Assembly (NCBI RefSeq): GCF_000337095.1
Contig: NZ_AOIV01000019.1
Span: 1 to 37,883, forward strand
Direction: 5' to 3'
Length of the DNA stretch: 37,883 nucleotides
DNA from: Halogeometricum pallidum JCM 14848
GTDB taxonomy: Archaea > Halobacteriota > Halobacteria > Halobacteriales > Haloferacaceae
Within the stretch, counting starts at the first letter, position 1, and every line of letters starts with the position of its first letter. The position numbers were made by a program, and so were the translations under genes. Below the pieces are notes generated by a model. That model searched no databases. It saw only the letters and a program-made list of their open reading frames with translations, and had not been told where the DNA came from. Below are positions 24,688-32,484 of this stretch, one piece after another.

Positions 24688-26016
24688 CTACGCGCCGGTG
24701 GTGACTTCCTCGCGGGCGTACTTCGCGACGAGGCCGAGCGTTGCGGCGGCCACAAGGACGGCGAACGCGAGGACGGCTCCCGAGAGGGGGCGGAGGCCGC
24801 CGGCGACCTGCCCGCGGACGAAGTTCGCCGCCAGCGCACCCGAGACGAGGAAGATGGCGACGCCGCCGACGTTGGCGAGCGTCGGGGTCGGTTCGGGCAC
24901 CGCCGGGGAGTTCAGGAGGTAGAGCACGAGGGCGAGAGCGAACGGCGTCCCGACGGTGCCGAGAGCGAGGACGAGGACGAGCTGGCCGAGCACCTCGCCG
25001 CCGATGAACGCCCCCGGCGCCGACAGCAGTGCGAACCCGGCCAAGAGGGCGCGGTAGCGACCGTCCTCGACCGTCGTCCCCCAGCCGAGTTTGTCCGCGA
25101 GAAGAAACGGCGGCGCCACGGTGTTCCCGCCGAGCGTCGACACCGCCGCGCCGCCGAGTCCGAGGAGGAACAGCCACTCCGCGCCCGGGCCGACGAGCGG
25201 ACCCAGCGCCTTCGCGGCGCCCACCGTCGTGAGGTTCGGGTCCGTCAGCACGCCCGCCGCGACGAGGAAGACGGCGACGCTGTAGACGCCGAACGCGACG
25301 AGCATCGAGGCGACCACGTCGAACGTGGCGAGGTCGTACTCCGACGCCGTCCACCCGCGCGCCCGCATCGTGTACGAGTGCATCGTGACGAGCGTGACGT
25401 GCACCGCGCCGCCGAGGATGCCGGCGGCCAGCACCGCGCTCCCCGCGGGCAGCGTCGGAACGAGTCCGTCGAGCGCCCGCCCGGCGTCGACAGGAACGAC
25501 GAACAGCGAGGAGACGAACGAGACGACGACGCCGGCCACGAGCAGTTTCGCCCCGAGTTCGAGGAAGCCGTAACCCCGACCCGCGAGTCCGACCGCGAGC
25601 ACCACCGCCCACGCGACGCCGCAGACTCCCGCCCCCACGCCCGTAATCGTCGCCGTGACGGCGGCCAGCGTGTTCAGTATCACCACCTGTGCGGCCCCGG
25701 CGGCCACGACGACGTCGGCGACGAGCAGCCACGCCCACCGCTCGCCGAGGCGCGCCTCCACGACGGCGACGATTCCTCGCTCGGTCAGCAGACCGAGCCG
25801 CATGGCGAGGTACTGCGCGACCGTCCCCGCCGCGGCCGAGAGCACGACCACCCACAGCAGCGCGTAATCGAAGGCCGCCCCGGCGGTAACGAGACTCGCT
25901 ATCGTCGCCGGCCCGGCCGCGACGGCCCCGACGACCCACGAGGGCCCCATCCCCGACAGTCGCTCGCGCACGCCCGCCAGTCGATTCCCCGTGGCCGTCG
26001 GCGTCGCATCGCTCAT
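24688..26016 (-). CDS. NRAMP-superfamily transporter lacking the metal-binding motifs
   Basis: A 442-residue protein with about 11 helices. MGPSWVVGAVAAGPATIASLVTAGAAFDYALLWVVVLS resembles NRAMP helix 1 in layout, but the DPGN metal site is replaced by residues around SLVTAG, and helix 6 reads VTLVTMHSYTMRARG where MPHN would stand. Both metal-ligand motifs are therefore missing. GGNTVAPPFLLADKLGW and PAVPEPTPTLANVGG complete the fold. It has its own promoter with the palindrome shared with the tenA promoter (26023-26033), and directly follows the TenA/symporter operon. This suggests uptake of a thiamine-related compound rather than a metal ion. That is inference; a magnesium or other cation role remains possible. 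Confidence 0.75.
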   Translation of the reverse strand: MSDATPTATGNRLAGVRERLSGMGPSWVVGAVAAGPATIASLVTAGAAFDYALLWVVVLSAAAGTVAQYLAMRLGLLTERGIVAVVEARLGERWAWLLVADVVVAAGAAQVVILNTLAAVTATITGVGAGVCGVAWAVVLAVGLAGRGYGFLELGAKLLVAGVVVSFVSSLFVVPVDAGRALDGLVPTLPAGSAVLAAGILGGAVHVTLVTMHSYTMRARGWTASEYDLATFDVVASMLVAFGVYSVAVFLVAAGVLTDPNLTTVGAAKALGPLVGPGAEWLFLLGLGGAAVSTLGGNTVAPPFLLADKLGWGTTVEDGRYRALLAGFALLSAPGAFIGGEVLGQLVLVLALGTVGTPFALALVLYLLNSPAVPEPTPTLANVGGVAIFLVSGALAANFVRGQVAGGLRPLSGAVLAFAVLVAAATLGLVAKYAREEVTTGA

Positions 26017-26022
26017 ATTCGA

Positions 26023-26044
26023 GTGATATCACCGACGAATAAAT
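26023..26044 (-). promoter_or_regulatory. TATA box and GGTGATATCAC palindrome before the NRAMP-like gene
   Basis: On the minus strand ATTTATTC (26044-26037) is a TATA box centred about 25 bases before the ATG at 26016, predicting a leaderless transcript. GGTGATATCAC (26033-26023) sits between box and start. The same core occurs at the same place in the tenA promoter at 29241-29261. Confidence 0.65.
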
Positions 26045-26063
26045 GGGTGTCGTGTCGGCGTCG

Positions 26064-26198
26064 CTACGCTCGGTCGCGTCGTCGGAGTCGAACGGTCCCA
26101 CGGGCGACGGCGTACGCCTCGAAACAGAACACGCAGAAGACGCCGAGCAGGCTCCCCCAGAGCAGCGCTCCGAAGACGAGTGGGCCGACGGCGCTCAT
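26064..26198 (-). CDS. 44-residue single-span membrane protein coupled to the symporter
   Basis: A small gene found by reading past the symporter stop. Its ATG (26198-26196) overlaps the symporter TGA as ATGA. The product is 44 residues: a hydrophobic helix of about 25 residues (PLVFGALLWGSLLGVFCVFC), then FEAYAVA and a strongly basic tail ending RLRRRDRA. This is the shape of the small accessory proteins encoded beside SSS-family symporters in many prokaryotes, so it may stabilise or regulate the transporter. That assignment rests on size, topology and coupling only. The operator and promoter of the next gene begin about 20 bases after its stop. Confidence 0.65.
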   Translation of the reverse strand: MSAVGPLVFGALLWGSLLGVFCVFCFEAYAVARGTVRLRRRDRA

Positions 26199-27784
26199 CG
26201 GTCGTCCCCCCTCTCCGAGGCGGGACCGCTCGGTTCGGTCGATTCGCTCGGTTCGTCCGGATTGCTCGGGGTCCCGCCATCGGTGACGGGTCGGTCGAGG
26301 CGACGAATCTCCCGCGAGAGACGGTCGAGATCGAACTCACTGCTCGACAGGCGCGCCGCAACGACGGCCGACGCCGAGGAGACGAGGAACGCGCCGGCGA
26401 ACGGCAGGAGGTAGGTCGGGTCGGGGGCGGGGAGGAGGCCGCCGAGGAGCGAGTCCGCCGCGCCGTGCAGGCCGAACGGGAACGGGAAGAACGCGCTCCC
26501 GACGGCGAGGCCGAGGAGGGCGCTCACCAGCGCACCCCGACCGGAGAGGCCGCCGGTGAACAGTCCGTAGACGAGGGGGATGCCGACGGCGGCGCCGAGG
26601 AGGTCCGCGACGAAGAACAGGCTGAGGACGCTCCGCGCGCGGAGGCTCACCGCGACGGCGGCGACGGCGACGACGACGGTGACGAGTCGGGCGGCGAGGC
26701 GGAGCGTCCGGTCGTCCGGGTCGTCCATCGCCCGAGGGAGGTCGGCGGTGACGAGGCTCGACAAGGCGTTGAACAGCGAGTCGGCCGTGCTCGTCACGAG
26801 CAGGAGGGCGAGGAGGAGGACGCCGAGCACCAACCACTCCGAGAAGGCTCCGTCCAAGAGGACGAAGAAGGCGACGCCGGCGTTGTACTCCGCCCCCTGC
26901 GTGAGGACTCCGGAGTTCCCGACGGCGACGACTCCCAACAGCGTCGCGAGAAGCAGGATGAACCCGTTGGCGACGGTGGCGACCCGGAAGCTCCGCTCGA
27001 CCGTCTCGGAGTCGTCCCCGGCGTAGATGCGCTGCCACCACGTCTGGTTGAGGAGTTCCGCGCCGAGCACCGCGAACACCAGCGCCGCGCCGAACCGCAG
27101 ACCGGGGACGTAGCCGGGGTCTAAGAGCGCCGGGTTCGCGTCCGCGATGCCGTCGTAGACGGCGCCGGTTCCGCCGAGTGCGAACAGCAGGGCCGCGACG
27201 CTCCCGACGAGGAGCGGGAGGACGACGAACAGTTGCACCGCGTCGGTGGCGATGCTCGCTCGAAGGCCGCCGTAGGCCGTATAGAGGAGGACGAACCCGG
27301 CGACGAGCGTTGCCGTCTGCCACTGGGGGACGCCGGCGACGTAGTGGAACGCCAGCGAGATGCCGGTCAACTCGGCGGCGAGGAAGACGAACATGTACAG
27401 GGCGCTGATGACGACGACGAACGCGTACATCGCGCCGCCGTAGCGCGCGTAGGCGTACTCGGTCAGCGAGTGGCCCTCCGGAATCAACTCCCGTATCCGC
27501 GGGCCGAGTCGGGAGTACGCGAGCATCGGCGCGGCCTCGCCGAGTCCGTAGCCGACGGCCGCGGCGATACCGTACAGCGCGCCCGCTTCCGGGGCCGACA
27601 GCAGTATCCACACGCCCATCACCGAGGCGACGAGCGTGGCGCTCAACTGCCCCTCGTTCGCGGCGCCGCGGGCGGTGATGAGGTCCTCGACGGAGCCGAC
27701 GCGCCCCCGTGAGAACCACAGCCCCAGCCCCGCGAAGACGGCGAGCGTGACGACGGTGAGACCGAGGGCGAGAGCCGAACTCAC
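26195..27784 (-). CDS. SSS-family sodium:solute symporter
   Basis: A 529-residue transporter with about 13 helices. FSRGRVGSVEDLITARGAANEG opens the family pattern, HSLTEYAYARYGGAMYAF and YTAYGGLRASIATDAVQLFVVLP are typical of helices 3-6, and LLLVTSTADSLFNALSSLVTAD contains the sodium-site Ser/Thr and Asp of helix 8. A 60-residue acidic tail faces the cytoplasm. The GTG start at 27784 gives a GTGA overlap with the upstream tenA gene; a second GTG one codon earlier is equally possible. The context (two TenA enzymes, shared operator) points to a thiamine-degradation pyrimidine or related compound as substrate, by inference. Confidence 0.87.
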   Translation of the reverse strand: MSSALALGLTVVTLAVFAGLGLWFSRGRVGSVEDLITARGAANEGQLSATLVASVMGVWILLSAPEAGALYGIAAAVGYGLGEAAPMLAYSRLGPRIRELIPEGHSLTEYAYARYGGAMYAFVVVISALYMFVFLAAELTGISLAFHYVAGVPQWQTATLVAGFVLLYTAYGGLRASIATDAVQLFVVLPLLVGSVAALLFALGGTGAVYDGIADANPALLDPGYVPGLRFGAALVFAVLGAELLNQTWWQRIYAGDDSETVERSFRVATVANGFILLLATLLGVVAVGNSGVLTQGAEYNAGVAFFVLLDGAFSEWLVLGVLLLALLLVTSTADSLFNALSSLVTADLPRAMDDPDDRTLRLAARLVTVVVAVAAVAVSLRARSVLSLFFVADLLGAAVGIPLVYGLFTGGLSGRGALVSALLGLAVGSAFFPFPFGLHGAADSLLGGLLPAPDPTYLLPFAGAFLVSSASAVVAARLSSSEFDLDRLSREIRRLDRPVTDGGTPSNPDEPSESTEPSGPASERGDDR

Positions 27785-28545
27785 CACTCCGTCTCACCCC
27801 GGTCCGACGGTTCGTCCGCGTAGGCGGCGTCGAAGAAGTCGACTTCCAGCGAGACGGTCCGCCCGAAGAGCCGTTCGAGGCGACGCCGACGCCGGGGGGA
27901 GGCGGCGGCGCCCTCACGGTCGAGTTCCGCGCGGAGCCACCCCACGAACGTTCTGAACTCGTCGTTCGCGTGGAGGTGCACCCACTCGTCGAGGTAGAAC
28001 CGCTCGGGGGACCCGTCGGCGACGGCCGCCGCCCACGCCTCGTACGTCCACTCGGCGGGCAGGAGCACGGCCAGTCGCTCGGCGTACCCGCCCTGCCGGG
28101 CGGCCCGTTCGATGAGGTCCTCGAACGCCAGCGTCGTCGGCGTCCGGTGCGGGTCCTCGTACGTCTCCCGCGGGACGCCCAGCGCCTCGAAGGAGCGCTC
28201 GAAGTAGTCGTTCTCCTCCGCGGTGAGCGTCCCGAGGAACGTCGACAGCCGGCGTTTCGACGCCATCGTCGGCGCGTCGCCCACGGCGTGCCCGACGAGG
28301 CCGACGAGCGACCCGAGGAACGCGTAATCTTGGACCAGATACCGCCGGAACGCCGCGTCGTTCAGTTCGCCGGACCCGAGTTCCCGGGTGAATCGGTGGG
28401 TGGTCGCCGCCGTCCATTCGGGCTCCGAGCGCTCCCGGAGCCAGTCGGTGAAGCGGGCGTCCGTCGCCGTCTCGGCGTACGCGTCGAACGAGTCGGGGAC
28501 CGCCTGTCCGCCGGCCTCCCCCTCGTTTGCCTCCTCCTCGCTCAC
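27781..28545 (-). CDS. TenA-family protein, glutamate class
   Basis: A 254-residue all-helical TenA/heme-oxygenase-like protein. Similarity begins near residue 15 (DSFDAYAETATDARFTDWL) with FRRYLVQDYAFLGSLVGLVGHAV and MASKRRLSTFLGTLTAEENDYFERSFEALGV. Where classical TenA has the nucleophile LLPCxW, this has LLPAEWTYEAW: the cysteine is missing and a glutamate occupies the W-x-x-E-A pattern of the TenA_E class. TenA_E enzymes have been reported to act on formylated or free aminopyrimidines from damaged thiamine. The C-terminus retains SLEVDFFDAAYADE. The GTG start at 28545 overlaps the first tenA stop as GTGA, and the acidic first 15 residues are consistent with this. Confidence 0.82.
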   Translation of the reverse strand: MSEEEANEGEAGGQAVPDSFDAYAETATDARFTDWLRERSEPEWTAATTHRFTRELGSGELNDAAFRRYLVQDYAFLGSLVGLVGHAVGDAPTMASKRRLSTFLGTLTAEENDYFERSFEALGVPRETYEDPHRTPTTLAFEDLIERAARQGGYAERLAVLLPAEWTYEAWAAAVADGSPERFYLDEWVHLHANDEFRTFVGWLRAELDREGAAASPRRRRRLERLFGRTVSLEVDFFDAAYADEPSDRGETEW

Positions 28546-29207
28546 AGCTCCCACCCCTCCTGTCGCCACGCGGCGTCCCAGAAGCGGTACTCGTAGCGCC
28601 CCGACTCGTAGAACAGGTCGCGGTAGCGCTCGCGTTCGGCGTCGCTCGCGTCCCGCGCCACGTCGTCCATCAGTTCCTTGCACCACGTCGTGAGTTCGGT
28701 GAACTCCGCGCCCGCGTAGGTGTCTATCCACTCGGCGTACCGCTCGTCGTCGGGTTTCCCGCGTTCCCGCAGTCGCTCGGCCGTCTCGTTGAACCCCCAC
28801 ATGCAGGGGAGGAGGACGGCCACTAAGTCGCCGAACGACCCCGTCGCGGCGGTGCGGACGAGAAAGTCCGTGTACGCCCGCGTCGTCGGCGACGCCTCGG
28901 TCGCCTCCAGTTCCGCCTCGGAGATGCCGAACTCCGCGGCGTACGCGCGATGGAGGTCCATCTCGGTGTTGATGGTCGAGTCCAGCAGTTCCGCGAACGT
29001 GCCCATCCGCGCCACGTCTGGCGCCGTCCCCGCCCCGTAGGCGAACACGCGCGCGTAGTCGACGAGGTAGACGTAGTCCTGTCGCACCCAGTACTCGAAC
29101 GGGTCGGTCGAGAGCGTTCCCGCTCCCAACCGCTCGACCATCGGGTGCCCCTCGATGGCGTCCCAGAGCGGGTCCGCCACCGTCGACAGTTCGTCGGTGA
29201 AGCTCAT
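28542..29207 (-). CDS. tenA: TenA aminopyrimidine aminohydrolase, cysteine class
   Basis: A 221-residue protein of normal TenA length. Motifs: FEYWVRQDYVYLVDYARVFAYG near the N-terminus, EMDLHRAYAAEFGIS, then LVAVLLPCMWGFNETAERL with the catalytic cysteine, and YEYRFWDAAWRQEGW near the end with the catalytic acid region. Classical TenA hydrolyses aminomethyl-pyrimidine from degraded thiamine to hydroxymethylpyrimidine for reuse. The ATG at 29207 is chosen because an upstream in-frame ATG at 29240 would lie before the transcript start predicted from the TATA box at 29254-29261. It heads a four-gene overlapping chain. Confidence 0.9.
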   Translation of the reverse strand: MSFTDELSTVADPLWDAIEGHPMVERLGAGTLSTDPFEYWVRQDYVYLVDYARVFAYGAGTAPDVARMGTFAELLDSTINTEMDLHRAYAAEFGISEAELEATEASPTTRAYTDFLVRTAATGSFGDLVAVLLPCMWGFNETAERLRERGKPDDERYAEWIDTYAGAEFTELTTWCKELMDDVARDASDAERERYRDLFYESGRYEYRFWDAAWRQEGWEL

Positions 29208-29240
29208 GTCTGCCCGTACTGGTTCGGCGAGGATATACAT

Positions 29241-29261
29241 TGGTGATATCACCAAATAATA
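29241..29261 (-). promoter_or_regulatory. TATA box and TGGTGATATCACCA palindrome before tenA
   Basis: TGGTGATATCACCA (29241-29254) is a perfect 14-base palindrome. On the minus strand TATTATTT (29261-29254) abuts it and is a TATA box predicting a transcript start near 29232, about 25 bases before the tenA ATG. A repressor on the palindrome would block this promoter. The core is repeated before the NRAMP-like gene. Confidence 0.65.
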
Positions 29262-29417
29262 GTCCGGTCGGGAGGGAGAGCATGAATCCGCGGCGTGACT
29301 CCCCGCCACCGGGAACCGCTCTCGTACTTCCCATCCGGCGGGAACGACGGCCGCCAGTCATAGAGTCGGCGCTCGTAGTGGATGTGGAGCACGAATCGCT
29401 CCCGGAGGAGTACCACG

Positions 29418-29633
29418 ATGGACGATAACGCGACGCACGACGCCGAGAAACGCCCGCCGAGAGAGACGAGTCGCCCGGACCGGCCGCCGGGACTGACGGC
29501 CGAGATAGTCCTCCCGCGGGACGGGACGGCCGAGTGTACGCTGTTCCCGCCGGATTCCGTCGGTTTCGAGCGGACGACGACGTGGATAACCGCCGAGGAG
29601 GGGTCGTTCGTCAGCCTGCGCGAGATGATGTGA
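29418..29633 (+). CDS. Small DUF7511-type haloarchaeal protein
   Basis: A 71-residue acidic protein. The first 30 residues are polar (MDDNATHDAEKRPPRE). The conserved part is LTAEIVLPRDGTAECTLFPPDSVGFERTTTWITAEEGSFVSLREMM; ECTLxPP and TTWITAxxGSFVxL are the hallmark of the small haloarchaeal DUF7511 family. GGAGGAG lies about 7 bases before the ATG. Function is unknown. It stands alone between the tenA promoter and transposon remnants. Confidence 0.7.
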   Translation: MDDNATHDAEKRPPRETSRPDRPPGLTAEIVLPRDGTAECTLFPPDSVGFERTTTWITAEEGSFVSLREMM

Positions 29634-29689
29634 GCGATGTCGCGTCGGACGCCCCGCGGACACCCCGCGGGCGTCGACCGGTTGAACTC

Positions 29690-29765
29690 AGCAGAACTCA
29701 AGGTAGAGCCCCCGGCCTCAAGGAGCGACCGAAACGTAGCGAAGGGAGCGAGTAGGCCGGAGCGG
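29690..29765 (+). mobile_element. Remnant of an IS1341-type element end
   Basis: CCGGCCT (29712-29718) pairs with AGGCCGG (29754-29760), enclosing CTCAAGGAGCGACC and GGGAGCGAGTAGG phrases. Sequences of this style commonly end haloarchaeal IS1341-type (tnpB) elements. No tnpB body precedes it, so it is at most a decayed terminus. Assignment is from memory of such ends and is tentative. Confidence 0.35.
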
Positions 29766-29848
29766 AAACTGACATGGTGCGACACAACCGGCGCACTCCG
29801 ACCGACCGACTCCCGAATATCCAAGTACCGCCCACCCTCCTCTGAAGT

Positions 29849-30031
29849 ATGGACGTGCGTCGAACCGCCGTCGCGAAACTCGCCGTTTCCGACGAGCAAC
29901 GCGACGCACTCCACCGAACCGCCGAGCAATACCTATACTGCGCGAACCAAACCGCCGACTATTGTTGGTCCGACACCTCGTACACCGAGTGCAAGACCAA
30001 CAAACGGCAGGTTCGGTCTGCCCGGATATAG
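29849..30031 (+). pseudogene. Truncated tnpB (N-terminal fragment)
   Basis: A 60-codon frame starting MDVRRTAVAKLAVSDEQRDA and continuing with QYLYCANQTADYCWSDTSY and TECKTNKRQV. This is the N-terminal part of a haloarchaeal IS1341-type TnpB, normally about 410-430 residues. Similarity stops around codon 54 and the frame closes at a TAG; the RuvC and zinc-ribbon parts are absent downstream. It differs in sequence from the intact TnpB at 32485, so it comes from another element. Confidence 0.75.
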
Positions 30032-30211
30032 TCCTACTACTGGCAAAATACCGCCTCCCGACCGAGTTCTCCACTACCGATTCCGAACCCGCGTGCAGAG
30101 ATGTGAGACACGTCAGTTCTGCGTCGAATCGCGCTTCCCGCTCCCGAACCGGTTCGACCACGTTCGCTCGTCGTTCAGCGTCAAAAAAGCGCGAAACGGT
30201 GTCGGAATTCG
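30032..30211. other. Gap between tnpB remnant and antiporter
   Basis: No gene seen. It contains the T-tract terminator of the leftward antiporter gene and otherwise unrecognised sequence that may be decayed transposon DNA. Confidence 0.4.
30177..30190 (-). terminator. T-tract terminator of the antiporter gene
   Basis: Six consecutive T residues on the minus strand (30188-30183) lie about 25 bases beyond the antiporter stop codon. Archaeal polymerase terminates at such T-runs. Confidence 0.55.
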
Positions 30212-31777
30212 TCAGTCCGACGAGGAACCGAAGACGCTTGGAACGGCCGCGTCGCGGTGTTCCGAGAGGTAGTACGCGGTGACGAACAGGGCGAGGACGC
30301 CGACGGGCAGGAGCAGGATGGGACCGCTGAGCCCGTACCCGTTGGCGAGGAACAGTAACGTCCCCACCGTCCCGCAGAGCACCGCGTAGGGAATCTGCGT
30401 GTTCACGTGGTCGACGTGGTCCGCGCCGGCGAACATCGACGAGAGCACCGTCGTGTCGCTGATGGGCGAGCAGTGGTCGCCGAACAGCGACCCTGTGAGG
30501 ATGGCGCCGATGGCACTCGGAAGCGGCGCGCCGAGTTGGAACGCCAAGGGAACCGCCACGGGGAACATGATACCCATCGTCCCCCACGAGGTCCCGATGG
30601 AGAAAGAGACGATGGCCGCGGCGACGAACACGACGGCCGGCAGGAGCGGTGCGGTGATAATCCCCTCGGCGATGCTGACGACGAAGCCGCCGACGCCGAG
30701 CGTCTCGCTGACGCCGCCGATGGTCCACGCCAGCGTGAGGACGGCCACCGGGAACATCACCATCTTGAACCCCTCGAATATGGAGTCGCTCACCGCTTCG
30801 AGTTCCACGCGGGCGTGTCCGACGAGGATGGCGAGCAGCAGCGCGCAGGCCGAGAAGACGCCCCACAGGATGGCGTCGGCGGTGGCGGCGCCCTTCAGCG
30901 CCTCGACGGGCGCCTTCGACGGCCACCCGCCCGAGTACAGCAGGCCGAACCCGGTGACGGCGACCAGAGCGACGATGGGGAGCGCGAAGTACCACCAGCG
31001 CGAGTCGACGTGGTCCGGCGTGACGATGTCCTCCTCGCGCGTCTCGATGAGGGGGTCGGCGTCGTCGCCGAGCACCTTCCCCTCCTCTTTCGCGCGCCTC
31101 TCGGCGCGCTTCATCGGACCGAAGTTCCACCCCATGACGACGAGGATGAACACGAGCGCGATGGCGAGGAGGCTGTAGAAGCGGTAGGGGATGCTTTGTA
31201 AGAACACCACGAACGCGCTCTGGTCGATGCCGAGCGAGGAGAACTGATCGCGGATGAGGCCCACCTCGAACCCGACCCACGTCGAGACGACGGCGATGCT
31301 CACGACCGGCGAGGTGGTGGAGTCGAGCAGGTACGCGAGTTTCTCGCGGCTGATGTCGAACTGGTCGGTGATGGGGCGCATCACCGATCCGGTGATCATC
31401 GTGCTCGCGTAGGAGTCGACGAAGATGAGCATCCCGAGGATGCTGGTCCCCAACTCCGCCTGTTTTCTGGTCTTGATCCGAGCGATGATGCGTTCAGCCA
31501 GCGCCTTCATGCCGCCCGAGAGGAATATCATCCCGAGCATCGCCCCCGAGAGGAACGTGAACAGCAGCAGTTTGCTGTTGAACGGCGTGATGAGGCTGTT
31601 GATGACCAACTGTAGGGAGTGGGCCATCCCGGCGATGGGGTTCCACCCGACCAGTATGGTCGCGCCGATCCAGATTCCGGTAAACAACGAGAGGAGCACC
31701 TGCCGGCTCACCAGCGTCAGCACGATGGCGAACAGCGCCGGAAGCAGGCTGATGGCTCCGTACGACTCTGCGGGCAT
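30212..31777 (-). CDS. nhaC: NhaC-family Na+/H+ antiporter
   Basis: A 521-residue membrane protein with about 11-12 helices. Family features: SLLPALFAIVLTLVSRQVLLSLFTGIWIGA near the start, ILGMLIFVDSYASTMITGSVMRPITDQFDISREKLAYLLDSTTSPV as the central NhaC signature, and FSIGTSWGTMGIMFPVAVPLAFQLGA with LTGSLFGDHCSPISDTTVLSSMFAG in the second half. The charged loop KRAERRAKEEGKVLGDDADP is cytoplasmic. It should exchange sodium for protons at the membrane, a housekeeping task in a halophile. The TATA-like GATAAAAC at 31816-31809 lies about 35 bases upstream, so the leader is very short. A related amino-acid/H+ function in this superfamily is possible. Confidence 0.88.
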   Translation of the reverse strand: MPAESYGAISLLPALFAIVLTLVSRQVLLSLFTGIWIGATILVGWNPIAGMAHSLQLVINSLITPFNSKLLLFTFLSGAMLGMIFLSGGMKALAERIIARIKTRKQAELGTSILGMLIFVDSYASTMITGSVMRPITDQFDISREKLAYLLDSTTSPVVSIAVVSTWVGFEVGLIRDQFSSLGIDQSAFVVFLQSIPYRFYSLLAIALVFILVVMGWNFGPMKRAERRAKEEGKVLGDDADPLIETREEDIVTPDHVDSRWWYFALPIVALVAVTGFGLLYSGGWPSKAPVEALKGAATADAILWGVFSACALLLAILVGHARVELEAVSDSIFEGFKMVMFPVAVLTLAWTIGGVSETLGVGGFVVSIAEGIITAPLLPAVVFVAAAIVSFSIGTSWGTMGIMFPVAVPLAFQLGAPLPSAIGAILTGSLFGDHCSPISDTTVLSSMFAGADHVDHVNTQIPYAVLCGTVGTLLFLANGYGLSGPILLLPVGVLALFVTAYYLSEHRDAAVPSVFGSSSD

Positions 31778-31803
31778 GACAGCCTGAGTCTCTTCTCCCG
31801 TCT

Positions 31804-31816
31804 GTTAAGTTTTATC
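31804..31816 (-). promoter_or_regulatory. TATA box of the antiporter gene
   Basis: On the minus strand GATAAAACTTAAC centres about 33 bases before the ATG at 31777. It predicts a transcript start around 31785 and a leader of fewer than 10 bases. Confidence 0.5.
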
Positions 31817-32090
31817 GCCGAGATCCGTCTTATTGTAAAATCATCCCCGCACCTTCCCACAGAAAAATATGTTCGACGGGGAGACACCATCATCGGGAAG
31901 TTCTGTCGAACCGTCCCGCCCGGAGGGCACACCGGTTCGAACGCGCTATCTTTTTCAAGGCGAGAATCCCGCAGTTTACGGCGGGCGTGAAGCCGACAAC
32001 TAACTTACGTTCCACCGTCAGCTGCAGGCCGAATACCGCACGACTGTAAACCTTTACTCGAATTGGGTGTGATGATCTCAGTACGGCCGA

Positions 32091-32483
32091 ATGAAGTACA
32101 ACCTCGAAACCGGGTCGCACACGGTCTACGCGCTCCAATATCACTTTGTGACCGGCACGAAGTACCGCGCGGACATCCTCACCGACGAGATAGCCGAACG
32201 TATCGGTGAGATTGCCAGCGACATCTCCGAGGACTTCGGCGTAGACATCCAGAACGTCAACGGCGGTTCCGACCACGTTCACATCCTGTTCACGGCGAAG
32301 CCGACGACGAACCTCACCAAGTTCATCAACTCGCTCAAAGGCGTCACGTCCCACAAAACCCGTGACGAGAACCCCGAGGTTCGTCAGACGCTCGACAGCG
32401 CGTTCTGGCAACCGGGGTACTTCCTCGCCACCACCGGACAGGTGAGCATCGACGTGCTGATGGAGTACGTGGAGGACCAGTAG
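32091..32483 (+). CDS. tnpA: IS200-type Y1 HUH transposase TnpA
   Basis: A 130-residue single-strand transposase of normal length. ALQYHFVTGTKYRADIL is the family start, GGSDHVHILF carries the HUH pair H62/H64, and FWQPGYFLATTG precedes the C-terminal helix with the nucleophilic tyrosine Y126 in MEYVEDQ. It cuts and joins single-stranded DNA at the element's hairpin ends. All catalytic residues are present, so it appears functional. tnpB follows with a GTG one base after the tnpA stop. Confidence 0.92.
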   Translation: MKYNLETGSHTVYALQYHFVTGTKYRADILTDEIAERIGEIASDISEDFGVDIQNVNGGSDHVHILFTAKPTTNLTKFINSLKGVTSHKTRDENPEVRQTLDSAFWQPGYFLATTGQVSIDVLMEYVEDQ

Positions 32484-32484
32484 C

